Assembly (NCBI RefSeq): GCF_022539505.1
Contig: NC_061509.1
Span: 211,940,254 to 212,004,253 of the forward strand
Length of the DNA stretch: 64,000 bases
Reading direction: 5' to 3'
Origin: Lolium rigidum
Taxonomy: Eukaryota; Streptophyta; Magnoliopsida; Poales; Poaceae
Below the pieces are notes generated by a model. That model ran no database searches. It worked only from the letters and a program-made list of their open reading frames with translations, and was not told the origin of the DNA. The position numbers and the translations under genes were made by a program. Position 1 is the first letter of the stretch. Each line of letters starts with the position of its first letter. This document shows positions 1 through 11,746 of this stretch, piece after piece.

Positions 1-181
1 CGTGGCGCACGCTTTTCGTGGCGCACCTAAGGACACGTGCGCCACGAAACCTTAATTCCGTGGCGCATGAGCAGGTGCGCCACAGAAACCTTATTTTTGT
101 GGTGACGTTTCTGTGGCGCACCTCCCATGCGCCACAGAATCCATTTTTCGTGCGCCACTGATGAGGCTTTTCCTACTAGTG
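1..181 (-). mobile_element. CACTA (En/Spm) transposon terminus, cut by the window edge
   Basis: Read on the minus strand the element begins CACTAGTAGGAAAAG at 181-167, the classic CACTA terminal inverted repeat. The rest is packed with a 9-bp subterminal motif, GTGGCGCA(C/T), in both orientations; I count about eight in 165 bp. Such arrays bind the TNPA-like transposase of this superfamily. The 3-bp duplication expected for CACTA is supported by the related element E1: its uninterrupted sequence at 13371-13390 reads through the junction, and taa (182-184) is the likely duplicated triplet. The other end and any transposase lie to the left of the window. Confidence 0.85.
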
Positions 182-411
182 TAACTCTAAAATGTCTTGG
201 ATAATTTGATACTTGGCAATTGTTGTGCTCATGTTTAAGCTCTTGCATCATATGCTTTGCACCCATTAATGAAGAAATACTTAGAGCTTGCTAATTTGGT
301 TTGCATATTTGGTTTCTCTAGAGTCTAGATAACATCTAGTATTGAGTTTTGAACAACAAGGAAGACGGTATGGAGTCTTATAATGTTTACCATATGTCTT
401 TTATGTGAGTT

Positions 412-648
412 TTGTCTGTACTGTTCATCCTTGTGTTTGTTTCAAATAACCTTGCTAGCCTAAACCTTGTATCGAGAGGGAATACTTCTCATGCATCCAA
501 AATACTTGAGCCAACCCCTATGCCATTTGTGTCCACCATACCTACCTACTACATGGTATTTATCCGCCATTCCAAAGTAAATTGCTTGAGTGCTACCTTT
601 AAAATTCCATCATTCACCTTTGCAATATATAGCTCATGGGACAAATAG
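412..648 (+). CDS. Small conserved frame in E0 (78 aa), function unknown
   Basis: A 78-residue frame whose last ~70 residues are nearly identical to frames in E1 (13602-13844) and E2 (18443-18685, minus). It contains the stretch SKILEPTPMPFVSTIPTYY and ends in YSSWDK. All three copies are open. No domain is recognised. Because the elements are recently diverged, openness alone does not prove translation. Confidence 0.25.
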   Translation: MSVLFILVFVSNNLASLNLVSRGNTSHASKILEPTPMPFVSTIPTYYMVFIRHSKVNCLSATFKIPSFTFAIYSSWDK

Positions 649-1755
649 CTTAAAAACTATTGTGGTATTGAATATGTACTTATGCACTTTATCTCTTATT
701 AAGTTGCTTGTTGTGCGATAACCATGCTTCGGGGACGCCATCAACTATTCTTTGTTGAATATCATGTGAGTTGCTATGCATGTCCGTCTTGTCTCGAAGC
801 AAGAGAGATCTACCACCTTCATGGTTGGAGCATGCATATTGTTAGAGAAGAACTTTGGGCCGCTAACTAAAGCCATGATTCATGGTGGAAGTTTCAGTTT
901 GGACATATATCCTCAATCTCATATGAGAATAATAATTGTTGCCACATTCTTATGCATTAAAGAGGAGTCCATTATCTGTTGTCCCGGTATGGATGTCTAA
1001 GTTGAGAATAATCAAAAGCGAGAAATCCAAAATGCGAGCTTTCTCTTTAGACCTTTGTACAGGCGGCATGGAGTAACCCATTGTGACACTTGGTCAAAAC
1101 ATGTGCATTGCAAAGATCCGGTAGTCCAAGTTAATTAGGACAAGGTGCGGGCACTATTAGTATACTATGCATGAGACTTGCAACTTGTAAGATATAATGT
1201 ACATAACTCATATGCTTTATTACTACCGTTGACAAAATTGTTTCATGTTTTCAAAATAAAAGCTCTAGCACAAATATAGCAATCGATGCTTTCCTCTTTG
1301 AAGGACCATTCTCTTTACTTTTATGTTGAGTCAGTTCACCTATCTCTCTCCACCTCAAGAAGCAAACACTTGTGTGAACTGTGCATTGATTCCTACATAC
1401 TTGTATATTGTACTTGTTATATTACTCTATGTTGACTATTATCCATGAGATATACATGTTACAAGTTGAAAGCAACCGCTGAAACTTAATCTTCCTTTGT
1501 GTTGCTTCAATACCTTTACTTTGATTTATTGCTTTATGAGTTAACTCTTATGCAAGACTTATTAATACTTGTCTTGAAGTACTATTCATGAAAAGTCTTT
1601 GCTTTATGATTCACTTGTTTACTCATGTCATTACCATTGTTTTGATCGCTGCATCCACTACATATGTTTACAAATAGTATGATCAAGGTTATGATGGCAT
1701 ATCACTTCAGAAATTATCTTTGTTATCGTTTTACCTGCTCGGGACGAGCGGAACT

Positions 1756-1769
1756 AAGCTTGGGGATGC
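1756..1769 (+). other. Polypurine-like tract of E0 before the 3' LTR
   Basis: AAGCTTGGGGATGC lies one base before the LTR start. The same 14-mer abuts the LTR in E1 (14964-14977) and, inverted, lies one base from it in E2 (17321-17334). Position and G-run fit the primer for plus-strand DNA synthesis. Extra internal copies exist in E1 and E2. Confidence 0.6.
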
Positions 1770-1770
1770 T

Positions 1771-3371
1771 TGATACGTCTCCGACGTATCGATAATTTCT
1801 TATGTTCTATGCCATATTATTGATGATACCTACATGTTTTATGCACACTTTATGTCATATTCGTGCATTTTCCGGAACTAACCTATTAACAAGATGCCGA
1901 AGTGCCGGTTCCTGTTTTCTGCTGTTTTTGGTTTCGTAAATCCTAGTAACGAAATATTCTCGGAATTGGACGAAACGAAGACCCGAGGGCCTATTTTTCC
2001 ACGGAGCTTCCGGAAGACCGAAGAACATACGAAGTGGGGCCACGAGGTGGCGACACCACAAGGCGGCGCGGCCAAGGAGGGGCCCGCGCCGCCCTATGGT
2101 GTGGGCCCCTTGTCAGGCCCCCGACTCTGCCCTTCCGCCTACTTAAAGCCTCTGTCGCGAAACCCCTGAGGCGAAAAACCACGATACGGAAAACCTTACT
2201 GAGACGCCGCCGCCGCCGATCCCATCTCGGGGGATTCTGGAGATCTCCTCCGGCACCCTGCAGGAGAGGGGATTCATCTCCGGGAGGACTCTACACCGCC
2301 ATGGTCGCCTCCGGAGTGATGAGTGAGTAGTTCACCCCCGGACTATGGGTCCATAGCAGTAGCTAGATGGTTGTCTTCTCCTCATTGTGCTTCATTGTTG
2401 GATCTTGTGAGCTGCCTAACATGATCAAGATCATCTATCTGTAATACTCTATGTTGTGTTTGTCGGGATCCGATGGATAGAGAATACCATGTTATGTTGA
2501 TTATCAAGTTATTACATATGTGTTGTTTATGATCTTGCATGCTCTCCGTTACTAGTAGAGGCTCTGGCCAAGTTTTTGCTTTTAACTCCAAGAGGGAGTA
2601 TTTATGCTCGATAGTGGGTTCATGCCTGCATTGACACCTGGGAAAGTGACAGAAAGTTCTAAGCTTGTGTTGTCGCTGTTGCCACTAGGGATAAAACATT
2701 GGCGCTATGTCCGAGGATGTAGTTGTTGATTACATTACGCACCATACTTAATGCAATTGTCTGTTGCTTTGCAACTTAATACCGGAAGGGGTTCGGATGA
2801 TAACCCGAAGGTGGACTTTTTAGGCATAGATGCGGTTGGATGGCGGTCTATGTACTTTGTCGTAATGCCCAATTAAATCTCACTATACTTATCATGTCAT
2901 GTATGTGCATTGTTATGCCCTCTCTATTTGTCAATTGCCCGACCGTAATTTGTTCACCCAACATGCTTTTATCTTATGGGAGAGACACCTCTAGTGAACT
3001 GTGGACCCCGGTCCATTCTTTTAATACTGAAATACAAATCTGCTGCAATACTTGTTTTTACTATTTTCTCTGCAAACAATCATCTTCCACACAATACGGT
3101 TAATCCTTTGTTACAGCAAGCCGGTGAGATTGACAACCTCACTGTTTCGTTGGGGCAAAGTACTTTGGTTGTGTTGTGCAGAGTTCCACGTTGGCGCCGG
3201 AATCCCCGGTGTTGCGCCGCACTACATCCCGCCGCCATCAACTTTCAACGTGCTTCTTGGCTCCTCCTGGTTCGATAAACCTTGGTTTCTTTCTGAGGGA
3301 AAACTTGCTGCTGTGCACATCATACCTTCCTCTTGGGGTTGCCCAACGAACGTGTGAAATACACGCCATCA
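1771..3371 (+). repeat. 3' LTR of E0 (1601 bp)
   Basis: Starts TGATACGTCTCCGACGTATC and ends ...TACACGCCATCA (TG...CA). It contains a TTAAA-type box near 2141-2150 and a GC-rich downstream part like the E1 LTR. Its first ~200 bp match the E2 LTR better than E1 (for example ttctatgccatatta rather than ttccatgccacatta), while the rest matches E1. This suggests a mosaic. Confidence 0.9.
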
Positions 3372-4500
3372 GTGTGCCATTACACACATCACAGAGTTCG
3401 CACCGCCATCTATCTCGAACCCATCTCCAAGCGAGATCAACGCATTGACCATGCCAGGCCCGCCGTAGATGTCACCATAACACCAAACAGCTCCACCATC
3501 CTGCACGCATCCAACAGTCCTCACCCGTCTTCAATACCCCGCAGCTCCACGCCGCTGAGAAACATCGACGAAAACTTGGTAGATGAACACCACTCCACCA
3601 AAAACCACCTCCATCTAGCCGCTACTCCAAAAACGATGCCCCAAGAGGTAGCACGACGTAGGGTGCGGCGTCATCGTCCGATCATGGCTGGATCTAGGGT
3701 TTCCCCCGGAGCAGCACGAGTGAGTACCCGCGGACTGCGACGATGATGCCTTCAAGAAGGAAGCGACGCTTAACGCCGCCATCGCCCGCCAATCATGGCA
3801 CGGTTTTCACCGACACCCACAAGTCCCCTACTCGGCGAGAACGAACGGAGAGGCCAGCAAAGATGATGCCTTCGCAAGGGAGCGACGCCAATAGCCGCCG
3901 CCATCATCCGCCAAGAACGAAGTCAAGGCTCGGTGTTCACCGGAGGCCCCTTCGCCGCTAACTCGTCGTCGACTAGATCTTCATCACCGGGGTAGAGGGA
4001 TCTCGTGATCCGCCTCCCCAGCAACCAACCGACCTCCTCCGGCGAAGAAGAAGGCCGCCTCCACCGTCGAACCCGAGGCTGCTGCCCCGGGCGTCCTCGT
4101 ACCGCGGGAGAATCCCAAGGTCACCACCCCGCACCGGCGAGAAGCGGAGGGGATGGCGCAAACCGTCCCACCACCAGCCACCACTGGTGTGCCACCGACG
4201 GGAGGCAGAGGAGGCCGCAGCACAGATCAACTGGCCACCGTCGCCCCTCCATCCTCCGACCACCGCCGCCCCGCCATCACACGGGAGGCAGGGAGTCCAC
4301 CGCCGCAGCATCAAGGGGAGCCCCCAGCCGCCGTCCCCGCCGCGCCAGGAGGGAGGCCCGCCGCCACCGCCACGCCCCGCGGCCTTTGCCCGACGGCGAC
4401 GGGGGAGACTAGGGTTTGGAGGTGGTCGGGAGAGGAGGCTGTTTTCGGGAGGGGGTCGGGTGAGTTTACTTTTGGATAATGAATAGTGAATAGCTGAAGG
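3372..4500 (-). repeat. GC-rich interspersed repeat, unclassified
   Basis: Very GC-rich sequence with long chance frames on both strands and no stable coding signal. The stretch 3985-4100 read on the minus strand resembles 26420-26520 on the plus strand (both have TTCTTCGCCGGAG next to a GTTCGACGG motif), so it is a dispersed repeat rather than a gene. Two imperfect internal copies of a gatgatgccttc.aagg.agcgacgc motif occur at 3743-3775 and 3862-3892. No termini were identified. Confidence 0.5.
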
Positions 4501-6710
4501 CATGCTGATGATTAGAGAAATCCCTACGTAATATGAGCAAATCTTATTTACACTAAACCTAGAAAACAAGTCTCCTGAGTCAAGAGAAGACAATTTCTTA
4601 AGCAACTATGAAGTGATGGTCAAAATCGATGGTAATAGAGTTTACCCCTTATCTTGATTCCCCCTTTTATTACCATTTCATCCATACTTAGGATTGTGAT
4701 ATCATTTTTCTACGCGAATTGACATCTTCCAAGAGTGTTGTCGGTTCAGAATCTTCTTTTGCACAGTGTTGAGTAAAACACATGTAACCTTTTCATGCAG
4801 AGTCCATTTTTCACGTACGGCACACTCAAATTGTTCAGAAACAATGCGTGCACCTCAAAGGTTTTGCCAAAAATAAAGGTATGACAGCCGCCTAGTACGT
4901 GTGAGCTCTGCCCCTGATTGCCACTATGTTTTGAAAGAAAATTTTCATCGACTCAAATCTCACGTTAAACATGATTTCTGTTTTCATAAAATCCACCCGA
5001 ATTCAAAAAATCCTACCTTTAAAAGATCATGTCCAGTTGCCACACGCCTCGCTCACTAGTCACTAGTGCCACAACTCGCACTCCCACATTCGCGCGGCAC
5101 CTGCATACCCGACGTTGACCGCGGTGGCTGGCCAACTTTGGGCACGCACAGCACGTTCGGGGCCATGGAGGGCTGGAGGCCTTGACTTTGAGCCGCCGCC
5201 CGCCAGTTGACCCCGGAAGGCTACCTGCACCAGCCGGCCGGGCCACCGCGACAAGGGGATCGATGGCGCACCTCCCTCAATAATACGACGAGCTCGCTCC
5301 ATTTCCGTGGAGCGATCGAGCGAGATATGATTAACAATCTCGGTGCGCAGGTCAAAATCGATCGCCCGCCCACAACCGATCAACCAGTCGATCGGGTGGC
5401 TCAGGCCTCGAGCCGGGCTAATGCGGCCGGCAACACTTGCAAGCATGTGGCGCCCCAGGCGAAGCTTCCGCTCCGACCTCTCGGCCGTACGTCGACGGCG
5501 ACCGGCGCCTTTACCCATCGGCGAGGAAGCATCCCGTGGATCCTACTGGAAGCGGCCTGGCAGCTTCAAGAAGATCTCGTTTTTCATGCCGCCAGCGCCA
5601 GATATCTGGTGCTGCAACTTTATAAGATGTACTACTATTTTATTATGATCTAAAGATTGGGTGGCATTGTGCCAGGTGCAAAAGCCATTGACGATGCGCG
5701 GACTTCGTTCCGCCCTTGCGTAAAAGCAAGAGCTTGGCTTGCTCCAGGTTGCGATTGGGCTCCAGCCAGCCCACCTCACCTGCAGCCTCACCCTACCCAA
5801 TCTCGCCACTTCGTCCACTGCGATTTATGGATACAAAAGCGCCATGGAGATGGAGGGACACGCGATCGTGCATTAGTTAATCTAGTGTTATCTAAGCTAG
5901 GTTGGTGATTTGACCAACCGGCGTAGAGAGGCCGGCGCAGAGAGGCGCTACGGTACTGGTTGACTCCGAATAAGGTAGTGGCAAGTGTTCATGTGGTCCT
6001 TTTGCTTACTCGCTGGCTGGACAAGTTTGTTCTTTTCCGGCCCGTTCTGGCTTGTGAGTTGTGAGTGCTTTAACTACCAAAACATGTGCTTATTTGTTGA
6101 CATCAGGGAATTCCACTGGCTTACATAGTGCACTTGTTTTGGTCATGCGCCCCCTTCAGCCAATCATACTTCAGCAATCACGAATAAGGCAGAGGTTCAG
6201 AGTCCAGGTGAGTCGACTCCTTTTGGAGCACAGGTGGGCAAGAGCCAGATACATATTTGTCACTAGTGGCATTCTACTCCCGCTCAGATACATAACTTTG
6301 AAGTTTCAGGGTACTATATTTCATATCCCTCCCTATTTACATGATGCACGCGTATCTTTGCGGTGCAACTTTCGCCATCAACTTGGCCAACATGTGCTAT
6401 TGTGCTATAAGAAGATGTAATGTTGAATTCATAATCAAACAAAGCTTCCCATGGGATAACATACAAGACATATTTTTTTATGTTTTGTTGGTCATATTGA
6501 TGAGTACATGTGAAAAAAGCAAACCATATAGTTGTGAACTTTTCTTTGTAAAGATTCTCCTGCACTGTCTTGACATGACTTTCCACCCAATCAATCCTCG
6601 AGAAGAAAAAACCTTTGCTTCTTCTTTGGTACAAGCAAACAATCGCTGGTGCAAGTAAAATCTTGCAGAACTCAAATGGCCGTAGCGTTTCAATCATGTA
6701 CTTACCTAAC
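4501..6710. other. Intergenic DNA without recognised gene
   Basis: 4501-5000 is AT-rich with no feature I can name. 5000-5960 is GC-rich and has frames of up to 151 aa on both strands, none with a recognisable domain or consistent coding bias. 5960-6710 includes a minus-strand frame of 127 aa (6314-6697) that I do not recognise. No terminal repeats or target duplications were found. Confidence 0.4.
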
Positions 6711-7150
6711 CCTAGCTTTTGAAGCCCTACGAATTAAAGACACCTTGGCAAGGTGTCGTCTAGCATTGTATTCATTGTAGGAATGTGATGACGCTCGCGT
6801 ATATCCTCAATTCGTTGGGACTCCAAGCGTAGAGTGTCGTAGCAAGAGTAGCTTTCCCACAAGGGTGACTCAAGGGTTTATATCGAACTCTCGAGGAATT
6901 GGCTTAGAGTTGTCTCCTCTTTATCCTCTTCCAGCAATTCTGTAAAGCAAAGTTTTGCCTTGTGTCCCCAACTCCACCGTGTGATTGTCAAGCACAAGGT
7001 TTCGTATTAGTAATTCTAGATAAAAGAGAAACTAAAAAGAAAGTATGGTAAAGTAAACTAGATAAAAACAGTAAAGAGATAATTGTTTTTGGGTTTTGTG
7101 TGTGTTTAAGTAAGAAAATAGAGTATCATGTAGTGCATATAGATACTGAC
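6711..7150 (-). repeat. Degenerate LTR-like remnant
   Basis: Phrases such as gactcaagggtttatatcgaactctc, followed by a GAG/AGA-rich AT tail, resemble a diverged version of the E2 LTR 3' region (compare 15708-15760). It lacks clean ends and a partner LTR, so it is probably an old remnant flanking the copia fragment. Confidence 0.3.
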
Positions 7151-7169
7151 GCACGCAATTGACTGCAAA

Positions 7170-7812
7170 GGAGATATTGGGCATGGTGATCATCAAGTAC
7201 TACAGTTCACCAACAACCCTCAAGTACTTAGTGGTATCAGATAGAGGTAGAAAATCTCCATCAAGAGCTGACATACGATTAGTGACTGTCTTGCACTTCA
7301 TCGTACCTGCACGCGGGAGCAGATCCAACGAATATTTCTGTTGAGTGAGGGTCAACCCACCATCTATGTTAATTAGTAACCTCCAATCCAAGAAAGAAAT
7401 CCAGTTTACCCAAATCTTTGACATCGAAGTCAAAACTCAAAGGAGAAACCAGATGATCAGCATGAGTGACTAAAGAATTGATAAGAATAATATCATCAAT
7501 GTAGATCATAAGATACTGAAGAAGAAATAGCGACATATCAGCTGCAGAGGGTAAAAACTCATGTGTGCAAGAGCATAAGCAAACCATACATGTCAAGCAC
7601 GAGGAGCCTATTTAAGACCATAAAGAGCCTTGATTTCGTAGCACAAATGATGAGAACGAGCAGGATCAACAAAACCATGGGCTGAAACATATACACCTCT
7701 TATTCAAGAACTGCATGAAGAAAGACATTTTGAACATCCAGCTGGCGAAGAGACAGACCTCAAATAACAACCAATGAGAGCATAAGTCGAATGGTCGTAG
7801 GCTTAACAACAT
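7170..7812 (-). pseudogene. Ty1/copia reverse transcriptase remnant, part 1
   Basis: The minus-strand translation in shifting frames gives copia RT landmarks in order: VVKPTTIR, RQLDVQN.FLH, a YIDDI active-site motif near 7497-7512, DLGKLDFFLGLEVTN, and GGLTLTQQKYSLDLL. Several stops and frameshifts make it a pseudogene. The frame continues across the LINE-A insertion into 26040-26160, which encodes the preceding LVAKGFKQGYGFNYENTFS segment. LINE-A therefore inserted inside this RT. The left boundary is approximate and no LTR was found. Confidence 0.85.
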
Positions 7813-7828
7813 AACTGAAAGTGTTCTC
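7813..7828. repeat. Target-site duplication of LINE-A, left
   Basis: AACTGAAAGTGTTCTC is repeated exactly at 26024-26039, directly after the LINE-A poly(A). Sixteen base pairs is typical for target-primed reverse transcription by an L1-type element. Confidence 0.95.
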
Positions 7829-7893
7829 CACCTCCTGGTCGGGATCCGACACCACCTCTGGCGGAGGTTGCTACAGACCCGCCACGAGCTCAG

Positions 7894-8631
7894 GTGGGAG
7901 CGGTTGGTGCCTCCGTGATGGCAAGGGCTTCTACATCGACTACGCCACCACCCATGTCATCTATGGGGGCACAACAGCTTGCGTTTTCAGACCGCGGTCG
8001 AGGGGGGTCTACGTCGCCTACCCCCTCCTCGCCTCGGTCGTCGATGCTTTTGTTTCCTTCGGTGGATCTACCTCCCCCTGGCCCTCAGCCTACGCATCCC
8101 CCTCCTACTCATCAGCCTGAGCTAAGGAGGAGTGGGCGATATGCGACGGCGGAGGATGGGGCTAGGGCTACGGACGAGGATATGATGCAGAGGGCGATGC
8201 GCCGTAAGGCGGCGAAGAACCTGGATGCGTCAGGTATGAAAAGTTCCTCCACGTCTTTTACTAGTTTTTCAGATTCCAAAATTTCGTCTACATTAGGTAG
8301 TGTAGGCGTTACTTTGGGTCGTACTTCGGAGGAGATTTCGGGTTCGGCCAACGTCTTGAGGCATTTGGAATATGACTGTATTACGGTAATTTCGAAGGCT
8401 TCGGCGGGGGCTGAACTATCTTCTCTAGAGGAGGAGGAAGATGATGTCATCTCAGATGGCCGTCTTCTTTCTACTCTAGTAGGTGGTATTTCGGAGGTGG
8501 ACTTGGAGCAGTCGGGGTTAGAGTCATTCTATAACCTAAAAGCCTCTCGACGGTCTTCTAAGTCTTCTGCGGAAAAGAAGAAGAGGCATAAGTCAGGTTT
8601 AGTCACAAAATCTAAGTTAGTTTCTAAATGA
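7894..8631 (+). pseudogene. LINE-A ORF1, C-terminal remnant (245 aa)
   Basis: A 245-residue low-complexity, Ser-rich frame with a PQPTHPPPTHQPELRRSGRYA segment and a basic C-terminus (SSAEKKKRHKSG). In plant L1 elements ORF1 encodes an RNA-binding nucleic-acid chaperone that precedes ORF2. Only its variable C-terminal part seems to remain here, because the LINE is 5'-truncated. The stop TGA (8629-8631) overlaps the ORF2 ATG (8628-8630) as ATGA. Assignment rests mainly on position. Confidence 0.6.
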
Positions 8632-9912
8632 ATGGCATGTTTAGAAATAGCAGAGGTCTTCGTGACTTGGCTAAGAATTCTCATATTGCCGATTGTTGTA
8701 AGGACTATAATTTAGATTTTATTGCTATTTCTGAGACGGGTAAGCGTGATTACTCTCAAAGTTTTTTAAACCGGTTATCCGGTGCGATAGACTTTGAATG
8801 GTTTTCTCGCCCACCTAGAGGTAGGTCTAGTGGCTTGCTCATTGGAGTACGGACAGATTCGATGGAAGTTTTGGCTAATTCTGATGGTGAGTATCATATC
8901 AAACTCACTATTCGAAATAGAGATGATAATTTCATTTGGAGTCTGGTCTCCGTTTATGGTGCGGCCTAGGATAACTTTAAGGCTGACTTTTTACGTGAGC
9001 TTGTGAATCTTGCAAAGTACAATCCATACCATATTCTCATAGGGGGTGATTTTAACTTGTTGAGATTCCGCCATGAGAAAAGTAAAGGCCCTTTTAATGG
9101 CCACTGGCTTTTCTTGTTTAACGCTGTCATAGATAGCTTAGACTTGAGAGAGGTTGAGATGGCAGGCAGACAGTTCACATGGGCAAACAGTTTACCTGAC
9201 CCAACATACGAAAAATTAGACCGCGTTTTGATGGACACCAGGTGGGAGAATAAATATCCGATGGTGTCAGTCTGCGCTCTAGAACGTATTGAGAAATTGT
9301 TGGACCATGCTCCCATACTTTTAACTACTGGGTTAACAAGACCGCTGTCTAAGAAACCATTTAAGTTTGAACTTGGATGGTTACAGCGGGAAGGTTTTCA
9401 CAAGATGGTTAAAAATGTGTGGGAAAGACCAGTGTATGCCAACAATCCGGTTATAAGGTGGAATAAAATGATGCGAGCTGTTCGCAAACACCTTTCTGGA
9501 TGGGCGAGTCATACAGCTGATATTCTTAGAAAGGAGAAGCTTCATCTATCATAGATGAGATAGAAGCGCTTGCTGAAGTGAGACCGCTAATGAGCATCGA
9601 ATTGTATTTAAAAAATCAATCTAATACTCAATTAGCGGGTCTCCTTCGGGAAGAAGAGTTGAAATGGTACCAACGTTCAAAAGCCCAATTCATTCTGGAA
9701 GGAGATTCAAATACGAGATATTTTCATGGGATTGCCAATGGCCGTCACAGGAAGAAATGTATATAATCTCTTGTACAAGATGAGGGTCTGATTGAAGGCC
9801 ATGAGAAACTCAAATCCTATATTACTAATTACTATAAGGGTCTATTTGGTCCGCCAGATAAGAGCTCCTTCTCTCTGGATGAGACCCAAATAGCAGATAT
9901 ACCCCAAGTGTC
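8628..9912 (+). pseudogene. LINE-A ORF2 part 1: APE-like endonuclease and start of RT linker
   Basis: The endonuclease nicks target DNA to prime reverse transcription. Visible landmarks in order are an N-S-RGL start, FIAISETGKR carrying the catalytic Glu, SGLLIGV, VSVYGA, ILIGGDFNLLR with the catalytic Asp/Asn, RQFTWAN, LDRVL and the final DHAPI in place of SDH-x-P. An in-frame TAG at 8967-8969 interrupts VYGAA..DNF and fits CAG to TAG. The frame then runs to 9554 and shifts. The segment at 9578-9766 includes GDSNTRYFH, the usual pre-RT motif. E1 interrupts the frame at 9912, and it resumes at 23466. Confidence 0.85.
9908..9912. repeat. Target-site duplication of E1, left (GTGTC)
   Basis: GTGTC here is repeated at 23461-23465 immediately after the E1 3' LTR. 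The coding frame of LINE-A reads through the restored junction (...IPQVS / QEEN...), confirming the insertion point. Confidence 0.95.
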
Positions 9913-11512
9913 TGATACGTCTCCGACGTATCGATAATTTCTTATGTTCCATGCCACATTATTGATGATATCTACATGTTTTATGCACACTTTATGTCAT
10001 ATTCGTGCATTTTCTGGAACTAACCTATTAACAAGATGCCGAAGAGCCGATTCGTTGTTTTCTGCTGTTTTTGGTTTCAGAAATCCTAGTAACGAAATAT
10101 TCTCGGAATTGGACGAAATCAAAGCCCAGGGTCCTATTTTGCCACGAAGCTTCCGGAAGACCGAAGAGGAGTCGAAGTGGGGCCACGAGGCGCCGCCACC
10201 ATAGGGCGGCGCGGCCCAGGCCCTGGCCGCGCCGACCTGTGGTGTGGGGCCCTCGTGTGGCCCCCCACGTTGCCCTTCCGCCTACTTAAAGCCTCCGTCG
10301 CGAAAAACCCAAAAAGAAGAACCACGATACGGAAAACCTTCCAGAGACGCCGCCGCCGCCAATCCCATCTCGGGGGATTCTGGAGATCTCCTCCGGCACC
10401 CTGCCGGAGAGGGGATTCATCTCCCGGAGGACTCTTCACCGCCATGGTCGCCTCCGGAGTGATGAGTGAGTAGTTCACCCCTGGACTATGGGTCCATAGC
10501 AGTAGCTAGATGGTTGTCTTCTCCTCATTGTGCTTCATTGTTGGATCTTGTGAGCTGCCTAACATGATCAAGATCATCTATCCGTAATGCTATATGTTGT
10601 GTTTGTCGGGATCCGATGGATAGAGAATACCATGTTATGTTAATTATCAAGTTATTACCTATGTGTTGTTTATGATCTTGCATGCTCTCCATTATTAGTA
10701 GAGGCTCTGGCCAAGTTAATGCTAGTAACTCCAAGAGGGAGTATTTATGCTCGATAGTGGGTTCATGCCGCATTGATACCGGGACGAGTGACGAAAAGTT
10801 CTAAGGTTGTGTTGTGCTTGTTGCCACTAGGGATAAAACATTGATGCTATGTCTAAGGATGTAGTTGTTGATTACATTACGCACCATACTTAATGCAATT
10901 GTCTGTTGTGTTGCAACTTAATACTGGAGGGGTTCGGATGATAACCTCGAAGGTGGACTTTTTAGGCATAGATGCGGTTGGATGGCGGTCTATGTACTTT
11001 GTCGTAATGCCCAATTAAATCTCACTCGTACTTATCATGACATGTATGTGCATTGTTATGCCCTCTCTATTTGTCAATTGCCCGATCGTAATTTGTTCAC
11101 CCAACATGCTTTTATCTTATGGGAGAGACACCTCTAGTGAACTGTGGACCCCGGTCCATTCTTTTATACTCGAAATACAAATCTGCTTGCAATACTTGTT
11201 TTACTTGTTTTCTTGCAAACAATCATCTTCAACACAATACGGTTAACCCTTTGTTACAGCAAGCCGGTGAGATTGACAACCTCACTGTTTCGTTGGGGCA
11301 AAGTACTTTGGTTGTGTTGTGCGAGGTTCCACGTTGGCGCCGGAATCTCCGGTGTTGCGCCGCACTACATCCCGCCGCCGTCAACCTTCAACGTGCTTCT
11401 TGACCCCTACTGGTTCGATTAAACCTTGGTTTCTAACTGAGGGAAACTTGCCGCTGTGCGCATCACACCTTCCTCTTGGGGTTCCCAACGGACGTGTCAA
11501 TTACACGCATCA
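9913..11512 (+). repeat. 5' LTR of E1 (1600 bp)
   Basis: Begins TGATACGTCTCCGACGTATC and ends ACACGCATCA. A CTACTTAAAGCC box near 10281-10292 is the likely TATA region of the retroelement promoter. The following 200 bp are GC-rich (CGCCGCCGCC). The 3' half (from about 10550) matches 22505-23460. Confidence 0.95.
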
Positions 11513-11522
11513 AGCAAATTTC

Positions 11523-11540
11523 TGGCGCCGTTGCCGGGGA
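11523..11540 (+). other. Primer binding site of E1, tRNA-Asp(GTC)
   Basis: TGGCGCCGTTGCCGGGGA is complementary to the 3' end of plant tRNA-Asp. It starts ten bases after the LTR end. Confidence 0.9.
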
Positions 11541-11746
11541 GATCAAGACACGCTGCAAGGGGAGTCTCCACTTCCCAATCTCTTTACTTTGTTTTTGTCT
11601 TGGTTTATTTTATTTACTACTTTGTTTGCTGCATTATATCAAAACACAAAAAAATTAGTTGCTAGTTTTACCTTATTTACTGTCTTGTTTGCTATATCAA
11701 AAACACAAAAAAATTAGTTACTTGCATTTACTTTACTTGATTCATC

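Larger units (their letters stand above)
182..3371 (+). mobile_element. LTR retrotransposon E0, right part (3' internal region plus 3' LTR)
   Basis: This is the 3' portion of a plus-strand LTR element of the same family as E1. Its internal part (182-1770) aligns by eye along its length with 13379-14977 of E1 and, inverted, with 17320-18905 of E2. It ends with a complete LTR at 1771-3371. The left part is beyond the CACTA insertion, outside the window. I see no protease, reverse transcriptase or integrase motif. Structure and 5-bp duplications of its relatives suggest a non-autonomous Gypsy-like family; the family name is not assigned. Confidence 0.85.

Noticed and set aside
1..165. Short regularly spaced direct and inverted repeats resembling a CRISPR array
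   Set aside because: The GTGGCGCAC motifs are in both orientations with irregular spacing and end in a CACTA terminal repeat. They are subterminal transposase-binding repeats.
3973..4605. A 210-codon frame on the minus strand
   Set aside because: Lies in GC-rich DNA with overlapping frames on both strands, Gly/Arg/Pro-rich without a domain, and overlaps a dispersed repeat.
11523..11540. A tRNA-Asp gene fragment
   Set aside because: Only 18 bases complementary to the tRNA 3' end are present, at the exact position of a retrotransposon primer site.
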